The notes beneath the pieces were generated by a model. The model had not been told where the DNA came from. It was given only the letters and a program-made list of their open reading frames with translations, and made no database searches. A DNA stretch of 64,000 bases from Haloactinopolyspora alba (GTDB lineage: Bacteria; Actinomycetota; Actinomycetes; Jiangellales; Jiangellaceae): the NCBI RefSeq assembly GCF_003014555.1, contig NZ_PYGE01000008.1, forward strand, positions 62,001 through 126,000, in the 5' to 3' direction. A program made the translations under genes and the position numbers. Shown in pieces: positions 52,266 through 60,230 of this stretch (positions are counted from its first letter, which is position 1; each line of letters opens with the position of its first letter).

Positions 52266-52331
52266 GATCCGGGTGATCGTCACCGCCGCCGATCGCCGGC
52301 TCCGAGCGGTACGGCGCCGATCACTCGGATC
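52266..52331. repeat. Inverted repeat after the symporter gene
   Basis: GATCCGGGTGATCG (52266-52279) pairs with CGATCACTCGGATC (52318-52331), 13 of 14 positions, 38-base loop. It follows the symporter stop by 30 bases and may be its terminator or another dispersed repeat. Confidence 0.55.
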
Positions 52332-52385
52332 CGTCTCACCGAAGAACCGACCACGAATGATCAATATTCGGTAACGTGAGGCGTC

Positions 52386-53096
52386 GTGATGCGCCTGCTC
52401 CTGGCTTCTCAGTCGCCCGCGCGACTCGCCACCCTCCGCGCCGCCGGCATCGAACCGGTGGTCCAGGTCTCCGGCGTGGACGAGGACGCCGTGCTCGACG
52501 AGGCGGTCGCGCGCCGCGGACCACTGCGTCCCGGCGAGATCCCGCTGCTGCTGGCCCGGGCGAAGGCCGAACAGGTCGCCGACCGCACGTTCACCGACAT
52601 GGTGGTGCTCGGCTGCGACTCGCTGCTCGAGCTCGACGGCCAGGTGTACGGCAAGCCGTCCGGGCCGGACGACGCCGCCGCGCGCTGGCGGCTCATGCGC
52701 GGACGGTCCGGTGTGCTGCACACCGGGCACTGGGTGATCGATCTGCGCGAGTCCGGTGACGGCGGCAGCGGCGAGTCGTTCGGCGCCACCGCCACCACGA
52801 CCGTGCACTTCGCCGACATCACCGACGCCGAGATCGACACCTACGTCGCCACCGGCGAGCCGCTGCGCGTCGCCGGTGCGTTCACCGTCGACGGACTCGG
52901 CGGCGCGTTCGTCACCGGCATCGAGGGAGACCACCACGCCGTCGTCGGCCTCTCACTGCCGCTGCTACGCACGCTACTGGCCGACATGGGCGTGTCGATC
53001 ACCGACCTCTGGCGTGCCGATCCGGACCATGAGCCGCTGCGTCGCCGGGCCCGCCGGGCCGAACGCGGCGTGGACTCCGGACGCTGCGGGGCGTGA
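52386..53096 (+). CDS. maf: Maf-family nucleoside triphosphate pyrophosphatase
   Basis: A 236-residue Maf protein: LLLASQSPARLATLRAAG at the N-terminus (substrate loop SxSPAR), GCDSLLELDGQVYGKP with the catalytic Asp, and AGAFTVDGLGGAFVTGIEGD near the C-terminus. Family members hydrolyse dTTP, UTP or modified nucleotides to limit their incorporation. GTG at 52386 and ATG at 52389 are adjacent; a TAACGT about nine bases upstream could be the -10 of a leaderless transcript. The C-terminal 20 basic residues are unusual. Confidence 0.92.
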   Translation: MMRLLLASQSPARLATLRAAGIEPVVQVSGVDEDAVLDEAVARRGPLRPGEIPLLLARAKAEQVADRTFTDMVVLGCDSLLELDGQVYGKPSGPDDAAARWRLMRGRSGVLHTGHWVIDLRESGDGGSGESFGATATTTVHFADITDAEIDTYVATGEPLRVAGAFTVDGLGGAFVTGIEGDHHAVVGLSLPLLRTLLADMGVSITDLWRADPDHEPLRRRARRAERGVDSGRCGA

Positions 53097-53123
53097 CCGT
53101 TCGGGTACGGAGCGGTTCGGCCG

Positions 53124-54281
53124 TCACCAGCGCAGGATCGCGCCGACACCGTCCTCGAGCGGCACGGCGGCTTCGCCGTCGACCACCGTGACCGCGGCGC
53201 GCTCGCCGTGGGCGGCCTCGATCATCCGCTCACCCAGGAACGGCTCGACGTCGCCGGGCACGGTCTCCGTCGTGGCGGGGACGTAGCTGCCGTCGGGCAT
53301 CCGCCGGCCGCGCCACTCGCCGTCGGAGGCGAGCAACAGGTGCGCCACCCGCGCCTCGCTCAGGGCGAGCAGCGTCTTGGGCAACCCACACGCGGCCGCG
53401 TTGCCGGAGTTCGCGTCGTCACAGGCCCGCCGCGCCAGCTCGGCACCCCGACGGCGGCGCGCCTGGGCCAACGCCGGCTGCACCATTTCGGCCAGCTTCG
53501 GCGCGGGCACGGCCCGGACCGGGTGCTCGAGCTCGACCACCGTGGGCGTGAACCCGGCGGGCAGCCCCTCGACCACCGCGTGCGTCAGGTTCGCCTCGCC
53601 GGTCACGACCACGTACTCCCAGCCGTACTCCGTCGCGAACGACGCCACGTCCGCACCGACCTGCCGGACACGCCGCAGCAGCCGGTCGCTCTCGCGCCGC
53701 TCGTACAGGTCGTGCTGCGGCGCGCTGTGCTGGGCGGCTCCCGGGTGGGCCGCCCGCGGGCCCTTCAGCTCCCGCGTCTCGGCACCCGGGTCGTAGCGCA
53801 CGTTCGCCGGCTCGTACGTCGTCCCGAACCGGACGTCCACCAACCGCGTCATGTCCGCGCTCACCGCGACCACGCCGGCCGGACCACAGCTGCTCCACGC
53901 GCTGACCAGCGGCCACACGTGCGCCCGCGGGTCGAACACGACCCGGTTCACCAGCGGCGTCTGCAACGACACCCGTTCGGTGGCGCCGTCGGCGATGCCG
54001 GTGAACAGCGCGCGTCCCTGTCCCGGCTCGGACCGGTCGAGCAGCCAGTCGAGATCGTCGCGCAGGGAGTTCACCCGGTGCGCGAACGCCTGCCACTGCT
54101 CCCTCGAGCCGGTCGTCTTCAGCCCGTCCTTCAGCTGACCCAACTCGGACCTGAGCCGCTTCTGCCAAGCGGGATCCTGGGTGTGTTCCGCACGCGGGTC
54201 GGCATTCGCATAGATGGACAGCACGCCCATCTCGTCGTTCATCCCGGTCAGGTTCCGGAGCGTGGCCCTGCTCAGCGTCAC
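53124..54281 (-). CDS. baeRF / Vms1-like release-factor family protein
   Basis: A 385-residue soluble protein with the layout of bacterial archaeo-eukaryotic release-factor-like proteins: N-terminal domain (GMNDEMGVLSIYANADPRAE), central eRF1-like domain (GPAGVVAVSADMTRLVDVRF; YVVVTGEANLTHAVVEGLPA) and C-terminal domain with a Gly-rich end (PLEDGVGAILRW). Relatives in actinobacteria (such as Rv2629) are proposed to act on stalled ribosomes or peptidyl-tRNA; this is family knowledge, not proven here. GTG start at 54281. No obvious operon partner. Confidence 0.8.
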   Translation of the reverse strand: MTLSRATLRNLTGMNDEMGVLSIYANADPRAEHTQDPAWQKRLRSELGQLKDGLKTTGSREQWQAFAHRVNSLRDDLDWLLDRSEPGQGRALFTGIADGATERVSLQTPLVNRVVFDPRAHVWPLVSAWSSCGPAGVVAVSADMTRLVDVRFGTTYEPANVRYDPGAETRELKGPRAAHPGAAQHSAPQHDLYERRESDRLLRRVRQVGADVASFATEYGWEYVVVTGEANLTHAVVEGLPAGFTPTVVELEHPVRAVPAPKLAEMVQPALAQARRRRGAELARRACDDANSGNAAACGLPKTLLALSEARVAHLLLASDGEWRGRRMPDGSYVPATTETVPGDVEPFLGERMIEAAHGERAAVTVVDGEAAVPLEDGVGAILRW

Positions 54282-54342
54282 GTCGACGACCCCCTCGACT
54301 CGAATGCGGTCATCCCCGACACTTCGAGGCTACGCCCACGCG

Positions 54343-55905
54343 TCACACCGGTGGGACGCCGTGACGCCGATCCGAGAAGTCCCGCTGTTTGCCCGACGCG
54401 GCGGCGAGCCTCGCGACAAGTTCCCCGCGCAGCGCCTCCGGGTCCACGATCGCATCGATGACCAGGTCGGAGGCGAGCCGCACGATGTCGATGTCCGCCT
54501 CGTACTCGTCGCGCAGGCCGGCCACGTAGGCGGCCCGTTCGGTCTCGTCCTCGATGGCGGCGATCTTGTTGAAGTAGACGGCGTTCACGGCCGCCTCGGG
54601 CCCCATCACCGCGATCTTCGCCGTCGGCAGGGCGAGGCACGCGTCGGGTCCGAACCCCGGCCCGCACATCGCGTACAGCCCGGCGCCGAAGGCCTTGCGG
54701 ACGATCACCGACACCGTCGGGACGGTCGCCTCCGACACCGCGGTGATCATCTTGGCGCCGTGCCGGATGATCCCCTGCTGCTCGACCTGCGAGCCGATCA
54801 TGAACCCCGGCACGTCGGCCAGGTAGACGAGCGGCACGTTGTACGCGTCGCACATCCAGATGAACCGGGCGGCCTTGTCGGCCGAGTCGACGAACAGGAC
54901 GCCGCCCTTCACCGCGGGCTGGTTCGCCACGACCCCGACGACCTGGCCCTCCAGCAGCCCGAAGCCGATGACCAGCTCGGCGGCGAACTGCGGCTTGATC
55001 TCGAAGAACGAGCCGTCGTCCAGCAGCGCGTCGATGACGTCGTGGATGTCGTAGCCGACCGCGTCCTCGGCCGGAACCAGCTCGCGAGTGAACCGCGCCG
55101 CGGGCTCGCCACCGGCGTACGACGGCGGCGCCGCGCGCCAGGACCCGGGCAGGTACGAGAAGAAGGTCTTCGCCTGCTCGACGGCTTCGGCGTCGTCGGC
55201 CGCGAGGTTGTCGCCGCACCCGGACACGGTGGCGTGCATCCGCGCGCCGCCCATCTCTTCCAGCGTGACCTGCTCGCCGATGACCATCTCGGCCATCCGC
55301 GGCGACCCCAGGTACATCGACGCGTTGCCCTCGACCATCACCACCAGGTCGCAGAACGACGGGATGTACGCGCCTCCGGCGGCACTGGGGCCGAACAGAC
55401 AGCAGATCTGCGGCACCTTGCCGGACAACGCCACCTGGTTGTGGAAGATCCGGCCCGCGCCACGCCGGCCCGGGAACAGGTCCACCTGGTCGGTGATGCG
55501 GGCGCCCGCGGAGTCGATGAACCAGAACACCGGTATCTCGTCGCGCAGCGCGGTCTCGGTGACGCGGATGATCTTCTCGACCGTCCGCGCGCCCCACGAC
55601 CCGGCCTTGACGGTCGGGTCGTTCGCCACGACCAGCGCGGGACGGCCTTCGACCAGCCCGCGGCCGGTGACGACACCGTCGGCCGGGAGCCCGCCGGCCA
55701 GCGCGTTGGCCAGCTGGCCGTCCTCGACGAAGGTGCCCTCGTCGAACAGCAGGTCGAGGCGGTCGCGGACGTAGAGCTTGTGCTGCCGGTCCAGTTTGGC
55801 CGCGGCGTCGCCCGACGGCGACCGGGTCGCCTTCCGGGCAGCCTCCACGTCGGCGTAGTGGTCGCGCTCCACGCTCTGCCCCCTCTCGGCCGGACTCTTG
55901 ATCAT
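54343..55905 (-). CDS. Acyl-CoA (3-methylcrotonyl-CoA type) carboxylase beta subunit
   Basis: A 520-residue carboxyltransferase of the AccD1/LiuB group: WFIDSAGARITDQVDLFPGR and FGPSAAGGAYIPSFCDLVVM in the first half, ADVPGFMIGSQVEQQGIIRH and RKAFGAGLYAMCGPGFGPDA in the second. The context (acyl-CoA dehydrogenase ten bases upstream, MerR/LiuR-like regulator, biotin carboxylase alpha nearby) points to carboxylation of 3-methylcrotonyl-CoA in leucine breakdown. It differs clearly from the propionyl-type beta subunit at 46974, so one alpha subunit may serve both. Confidence 0.9.
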   Translation of the reverse strand: MIKSPAERGQSVERDHYADVEAARKATRSPSGDAAAKLDRQHKLYVRDRLDLLFDEGTFVEDGQLANALAGGLPADGVVTGRGLVEGRPALVVANDPTVKAGSWGARTVEKIIRVTETALRDEIPVFWFIDSAGARITDQVDLFPGRRGAGRIFHNQVALSGKVPQICCLFGPSAAGGAYIPSFCDLVVMVEGNASMYLGSPRMAEMVIGEQVTLEEMGGARMHATVSGCGDNLAADDAEAVEQAKTFFSYLPGSWRAAPPSYAGGEPAARFTRELVPAEDAVGYDIHDVIDALLDDGSFFEIKPQFAAELVIGFGLLEGQVVGVVANQPAVKGGVLFVDSADKAARFIWMCDAYNVPLVYLADVPGFMIGSQVEQQGIIRHGAKMITAVSEATVPTVSVIVRKAFGAGLYAMCGPGFGPDACLALPTAKIAVMGPEAAVNAVYFNKIAAIEDETERAAYVAGLRDEYEADIDIVRLASDLVIDAIVDPEALRGELVARLAAASGKQRDFSDRRHGVPPV

Positions 55906-55915
55906 GCCCGGGCCG

Positions 55916-57082
55916 TCACTCGACGGGCAAGCCCAGCCCCCGCGCGAGGATCAGCCGCTGGATCTCGCTGGTCCCCTCACCGATCTCGAGGATCTTCGCA
56001 TCGCGGTAGAAACGAGCGACCGGATACTCCTCCATGAACCCGTACCCGCCGTGGACCTGAGTCGCGGTTCGGGTGGCGGCCACGGCCGACTCGGTGGCGT
56101 ACAGCTTCGCCGCCGCGGCGGCCTGCTTGACCTGGTCCTGCGGAGCGCCCGCGTCTCGAAGCGCCGCCGCCCGGTACGTCAGCAACCGTGCCGCGTCGGC
56201 CATCACCTGCAGGTCGGCGATCTGGAAGGCGACGCCCTGTTTCGTGCCGATGGGCGTCCCGAAGGCCGAACGGTCACCGGCGTAGGCGACCGAGGCGTCG
56301 ACCATGGCCTGGATGCACCCGACGGCCAGCGCGGCGATGGCCACCCTGCCGTCGTCGAGCGCCGCGAGGAACTGCGCGAACCCGGCCCCCTGGCGTCCCA
56401 GCAGATGGTCGGCCGGCACCCGCGCGCCGTCGAACGTGAGCGGGTGCGTGTCCGAGGCGTGCCAGCCGAGCTTGTCGTACGCGGGCTCGACGATGAACCC
56501 GTCGGTGCCGGCCGGGACGATGATCGACGAGATCTCGGCGGACCCGTCCGCGTTCAGGCCGGTGCGGGCGGTGACGGTGACGCAGCTGGTCAGCTCGGTC
56601 CCCGAGTTGGTGATGAACTGCTTCGCGCCGTCGATGACCCAGCTGTCGCCGTCGCGGACGGCACGTGTCGCCGTCGCGGCGGCGTCGGAACCGGACCCGG
56701 GCTCGGTCAGCCCGAACGCGGCCAGGGCGCGGCCGGCGACCAGGTCAGGCAGCCACCGTTGCTTCTGCTCCTGCGTGCCGTAGTTCGCGATCGGGGCGAT
56801 GCCGAGCCCGACGGCGGCCTCGAGCGTGATGCCCATGGACTGGTCGACGCGGCCGATCTCCTCGATGGCCACGCACAGACTCGTCAAGCCGGCCGCGGCG
56901 CCGCCGTACTCCTCCGGTGCGGTCAGCCCGAACAGGCCCAGCTCACCCATCGCCCGGACGGTGTCGACCGGGAACAGGTGCTCGCGGTCCCACTGGGCGG
57001 CGTGCGGCGCGATCTCGGCACGCGCGAAGTCGCGGACCACGCCGCGGAACTCCTCGTGCTCGTCAGACAGCTCGAACGTCAT
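55916..57082 (-). CDS. Acyl-CoA dehydrogenase of the leucine/short-chain pathway
   Basis: A 388-residue flavoenzyme: N-terminal helical domain, FGLTEPGSGSDAAATATRAV (FAD/substrate loop), WVIDGAKQFITNSG, and C-terminal QVHGGYGFMEEYPVARFYRD followed by ILEIGEGTSEIQRL. The Glu of GEGT is at the catalytic position of medium/short-chain enzymes; true isovaleryl-CoA dehydrogenases have Ala or Gly there and use a Glu elsewhere, so the substrate may be another short acyl-CoA. The operon position nevertheless suggests isovaleryl- or 2-methylbutyryl-CoA. AGGA lies five bases before the ATG; a LiuR-type operator lies 33 bases upstream. Confidence 0.9.
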   Translation of the reverse strand: MTFELSDEHEEFRGVVRDFARAEIAPHAAQWDREHLFPVDTVRAMGELGLFGLTAPEEYGGAAAGLTSLCVAIEEIGRVDQSMGITLEAAVGLGIAPIANYGTQEQKQRWLPDLVAGRALAAFGLTEPGSGSDAAATATRAVRDGDSWVIDGAKQFITNSGTELTSCVTVTARTGLNADGSAEISSIIVPAGTDGFIVEPAYDKLGWHASDTHPLTFDGARVPADHLLGRQGAGFAQFLAALDDGRVAIAALAVGCIQAMVDASVAYAGDRSAFGTPIGTKQGVAFQIADLQVMADAARLLTYRAAALRDAGAPQDQVKQAAAAAKLYATESAVAATRTATQVHGGYGFMEEYPVARFYRDAKILEIGEGTSEIQRLILARGLGLPVE

Positions 57083-57114
57083 CGTCCTCGCTTCCCTCGT
57101 GGTGAGCCTGACGT

Positions 57115-57128
57115 TTACGTTAACGTAA
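57115..57128. promoter_or_regulatory. LiuR-type operator
   Basis: TTACGTTAACGTAA, a perfect 14-bp palindrome, 33 bases before the acyl-CoA dehydrogenase start. It resembles the ACGTTAACGT core reported for LiuR, the MerR-family regulator of branched-chain amino acid and short-chain acyl-CoA breakdown. The divergent gene is a MerR protein, its probable binder. Confidence 0.7.
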
Positions 57129-57157
57129 GTACGGCTAAAGACGCGAGGTGGTCGGGT

Positions 57158-57236
57158 GCATCACCAGGCGTTCGTACGCGTCACCAGGCCTGTAAGGGTC
57201 GTGACGCATGGAATTCCATGGTGAACGTGATCATTT
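57158..57236. repeat. 79-bp duplicated intergenic element, copy B
   Basis: The complement of this stretch matches 46766-46844 at about 66 of 78 positions. It lies between the LiuR-type operator and the MerR gene. Conserved parts are AAATGATCACGTTC, ATGGAATTCC, TGCGTCAC, GTGACGC and CGCCTGGTGATG. Confidence 0.8.
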
Positions 57237-57251
57237 CCAGGGAGGACGGAC

Positions 57252-57656
57252 GTGGGTGACGAGCGGACCTGGACGATCACGCAGCTGGCCGACGAGTACG
57301 GCATCACGCTGCGCACCATCCGCTTCTACGAGGAGCAGGGGCTGCTCACCCCGGCCCGGAACGGCGCGCACCGGGTGTTCCACGAGGGCGACCGGGTCCG
57401 GCTCGCGTTGGTGCTACGCGGCAAGCGGCTGGGGTTCGGCCTGGACGAGATCAAGAAGATCATCGGGATGTACGACGCCGAGCCCGGCGAGGCCGGACAG
57501 CTGCGCTACCTGCTCGACCAGATCGCGGTGCGCCGTGCCGAACTGGAGCAGCGTCGCAGGGACATCGACGCCACCCTGGCCGAGCTCGACGAGGTCGAGC
57601 GCCGCTGCCGCACCGACCTGGACGCGCTGCGGACGGACATGTCCGATCCGGCGTGA
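57252..57656 (+). CDS. MerR-family regulator (LiuR-like)
   Basis: A 134-residue protein: MerR helix-turn-helix (TITQLADEYGITLRTIRFYE, EQGLLTPARNGAHRVFHEGD), the second helical unit (LALVLRGKRLGFGLDEIKKI), and a long dimerisation helix (GQLRYLLDQIAVRRAELEQR). There is no cysteine, so a metal-sensing role is out; that and the divergent acyl-CoA dehydrogenase fit LiuR, the repressor of leucine/isovalerate catabolism. GGAGG lies seven bases before the GTG at 57252. The likely operator is TTACGTTAACGTAA at 57115. Confidence 0.85.
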   Translation: MGDERTWTITQLADEYGITLRTIRFYEEQGLLTPARNGAHRVFHEGDRVRLALVLRGKRLGFGLDEIKKIIGMYDAEPGEAGQLRYLLDQIAVRRAELEQRRRDIDATLAELDEVERRCRTDLDALRTDMSDPA

Positions 57657-57767
57657 TCCGCGCGCATCTCCCGGCGACAGCCCGGCGCCGGCCGGGTGCG
57701 GCCGCGACCACCGCGGACGCGAGCGGATGTTTAGACTCGCCCTGCAGTTCGAAGGAGGAATCGCGAC

Positions 57768-59549
57768 GTGACCGTGGAAGACCGCCGGATCAGCAAGGTC
57801 CTCATCGCCAACCGTGGCGAGATCGCGGTCCGGGTGATCCGGGCCTGCCGCGACGCCGGGCTGGGCAGCGTCGCCGTCTACGCCGACGGCGACCGCGACG
57901 CACCGCACGCACGGCTGGCCGACGAGGCCTACGCCCTCGACGGCGAGACGAGCGCACAGACTTACCTGAACATCGCCAAGCTGCTCGACGTCGCCACACG
58001 AGCTGACGTCCACGCTGTTCATCCTGGTTACGGGTTCCTCGCCGAGAACGCCGAGTTCGCCCAGGCCGTCATCGACGCCGGGCTGATCTGGATCGGCCCG
58101 CCGCCGTCGGCCATCAACGCGCTCGGCGACAAGGTCAGCGCCCGCCACATCGCCGCGCGGGCGGGAGCTCCTCTGGTCGCGGGCACGTCCGACCCGGTCG
58201 CCGGCGCCGACGAGGTGGTGGCCTTCGCCGAGAAGCACGGACTGCCCATCGCGATCAAGGCGGCGTACGGCGGCGGCGGACGGGGACTCAAGGTGGCGCG
58301 GACCATGGACGAGGTTCCCGAGCTGTACGACTCCGCGGTGCGCGAGGCGGTCGCGTCGTTCGGCCGCGGCGAATGCTTCGTCGAGCGCTACCTCGACCGC
58401 CCGCGGCACGTGGAGACGCAGTGCCTCGCCGACCGGCACGGTGGGGTCGCCGTCGTCTCGACCCGGGACTGCTCGCTGCAACGCCGGCACCAGAAGCTGG
58501 TCGAGGAGGCCCCCGCGCCGTTCCTCACCGACGAGCAGAACGCCGAGCTGTACCGCGCCTCGAAGGCGATCATGCGCGAGGCCGGCTACGTCGGGGCGGG
58601 CACCTGCGAGTTCCTCGTCGGCGTCGACGGCACCATCTCGTTCCTCGAGGTGAACACGCGCCTGCAGGTGGAGCACCCGGTCACCGAGGAGGTCACGGGC
58701 ATCGACCTGGTACGCGAGATGTTCCGCGTCGCCGAGGGCGAACCGCTGGGTTACGAGGACCCGCCGATCCGCGGGCACTCGCTGGAGTTCCGCATCAACG
58801 GCGAGGACCCCGGCCGCAACTTCCTGCCCACGCCGGGCACGGTCCGCACGTTCCGGACGCCGGCGGGGCCGGGTGTCCGCGTCGACGCGGGGGTCGACGC
58901 GGGTGACGTCATCGGGCAGAACTTCGACTCGTTGCTGGCCAAGCTGATCGTCACCGGGGCCGATCGGACACAGGCGGTGCAGCGCGCCCGCCGCGCCCTG
59001 GCGGAGTTCGAGGTCGACGGGCTCGCCACCGTGATCGGCTTCCACCGCGCCGTGCTCGACGACACCGCTTTCGTGCCCGACGACCCCGCCGCCACGTTCT
59101 CGGTGCACACACGCTGGATCGAGACCGAGTGGGTGAACACGGTCACGCCGTCGCCCGGAGGTGGCGCCCCCGATTCCGGTGAGCCCGCGCGCGAGCGCGT
59201 CACCGTCGAGGTCGGCGGCAAGCGGCTCGAGGTCGTGCTGCCCGGCGGGCTCGGCTCGGCCGGCGCCGCGCAGTCCTCGGCGCGCAAGCCGGTGCGACGG
59301 GCGCGCGGAAGCTCGGGGACGGGATCCGTCGGCGGCGACGCGCTCACCTCGCCGATGCAGGGGACGATCATCAAGGTCGCCGCCCAGGACGGGCAGCACG
59401 TCGAGGAGGGCGACGCCGTCGTCGTGCTCGAGGCGATGAAGATGGAGCAGCCGATCACGGCGCACAAGACCGGCACGATCACCGGGCTGACCGCAGACGT
59501 CGGCGCCACCATCAGCAACGGCACCGTCATCTGCACCATCGCCGACTGA
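57768..59549 (+). CDS. Biotin-dependent acyl-CoA carboxylase alpha subunit (AccA3-like)
   Basis: A 593-residue protein joining biotin carboxylase (residues about 8-455: [35 protein letters not shown] loop, [38 protein letters not shown]) and biotinyl carrier (from about 520, with EAMKMEQP, K558 biotinylated, 35 residues from the end). The compact 590-residue form resembles mycobacterial AccA3/Streptomyces AccA2, which serve several beta subunits, here probably both 46974 and 54343. AAGGAGG lies eight bases before GTG 57768; TAGACT at 57732 may be its -10. Confidence 0.93.
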   Translation: MTVEDRRISKVLIANRGEIAVRVIRACRDAGLGSVAVYADGDRDAPHARLADEAYALDGETSAQTYLNIAKLLDVATRADVHAVHPGYGFLAENAEFAQAVIDAGLIWIGPPPSAINALGDKVSARHIAARAGAPLVAGTSDPVAGADEVVAFAEKHGLPIAIKAAYGGGGRGLKVARTMDEVPELYDSAVREAVASFGRGECFVERYLDRPRHVETQCLADRHGGVAVVSTRDCSLQRRHQKLVEEAPAPFLTDEQNAELYRASKAIMREAGYVGAGTCEFLVGVDGTISFLEVNTRLQVEHPVTEEVTGIDLVREMFRVAEGEPLGYEDPPIRGHSLEFRINGEDPGRNFLPTPGTVRTFRTPAGPGVRVDAGVDAGDVIGQNFDSLLAKLIVTGADRTQAVQRARRALAEFEVDGLATVIGFHRAVLDDTAFVPDDPAATFSVHTRWIETEWVNTVTPSPGGGAPDSGEPARERVTVEVGGKRLEVVLPGGLGSAGAAQSSARKPVRRARGSSGTGSVGGDALTSPMQGTIIKVAAQDGQHVEEGDAVVVLEAMKMEQPITAHKTGTITGLTADVGATISNGTVICTIAD

Positions 59550-59580
59550 GGCGGCACCGCCCGCGACGTGCTCCGGTCAC

Positions 59581-59624
59581 GACACCGAGCTTCCACACTG
59601 TCGCCATAGCGACACCGAGCTTCC
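59581..59624. repeat. Short repeats after the carboxylase alpha gene
   Basis: GACACCGAGCTTCC occurs at 59581-59594 and 59611-59624. Between them TGTCGC, four bases, GCGACA (59599-59614) forms an inverted repeat, so the two direct repeats flank a small hairpin. It lies 32 bases after the stop. Confidence 0.6.
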
Positions 59625-59746
59625 TTGGTGTCACGTTGGCGCCAGGGGCCCAGCCCGCACGATCGTGCGGGAAGAAACGACCGGCGCCAGCGTGTTCCGC
59701 CACCCGTAGACCAGGCCCGACCCCCTCCGAGAGGACGACATTCCCG

Positions 59747-60151
59747 ATGCCCGCTCTGTCCGACAACGCACGCGACCTGTTCTCCCGCGCCATCCCGGGC
59801 TGGGCGACGGTGATCGACGACGACGGCGTGCCGCACAGCTCCGTCGTGTGGGTCGACGTCGACGGCGACGAGGTCCTGTTCAACACGGCGGTGGGCCGGG
59901 TCAAGGAGCGCTTCCTGCAGGACAACCCGACCGTCTCCGTCAGCGTGCTCAACCCGGAGCACGCGTGGCACTGGGCCAGCGTGAGCGGGCCGGCCAGTCT
60001 CAGCACCGATGACGGCGACCGGGTCATCGACAGCCTCGCGAAGAAGTATCTCGACGCCGACAGCTACCCGTTCCGTAAGGAGGGCGAGCAGCGCGTCACC
60101 GTGCGGGTGAAGGTCGACCGGCTGCTGGAGATCGCACCGGACGGCTCCTGA
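59747..60151 (+). CDS. PPOX-class (pyridoxamine-phosphate-oxidase-like) flavin/F420 protein
   Basis: A 134-residue split-barrel protein: ARDLFSRAIPGWATVIDDDG, VPHSSVVWVDVDGDEVLFNT, and VKERFLQDNPTVSVSVLNPE (typical basic and phosphate-binding strand of the PPOX F420-dependent group), then WASVSGPASLSTDDGD. Actinobacterial members commonly bind F420 or FMN and act as small-molecule reductases. GAGAGGA lies 12 bases before the ATG. Cofactor and substrate cannot be told from sequence. Not obviously in an operon. Confidence 0.87.
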   Translation: MPALSDNARDLFSRAIPGWATVIDDDGVPHSSVVWVDVDGDEVLFNTAVGRVKERFLQDNPTVSVSVLNPEHAWHWASVSGPASLSTDDGDRVIDSLAKKYLDADSYPFRKEGEQRVTVRVKVDRLLEIAPDGS

Positions 60152-60230
60152 CCGCCGCCCGTCACGCACCCGTTCCGGCCGGCGTGCTCGGCACCATGGC
60201 ACGGCGGCCGGAACCGTGGATGATGGGTGT

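Noticed and set aside
50469-52937. An 822-codon antisense frame over the symporter
   Set aside because: Low-complexity Asp/Arg/Gln composition, no domain, fully opposite to a well-conserved transporter gene.
57414-59465. A 683-codon antisense frame over the carboxylase alpha subunit
   Set aside because: Shadow of the conserved biotin carboxylase gene, no motifs.
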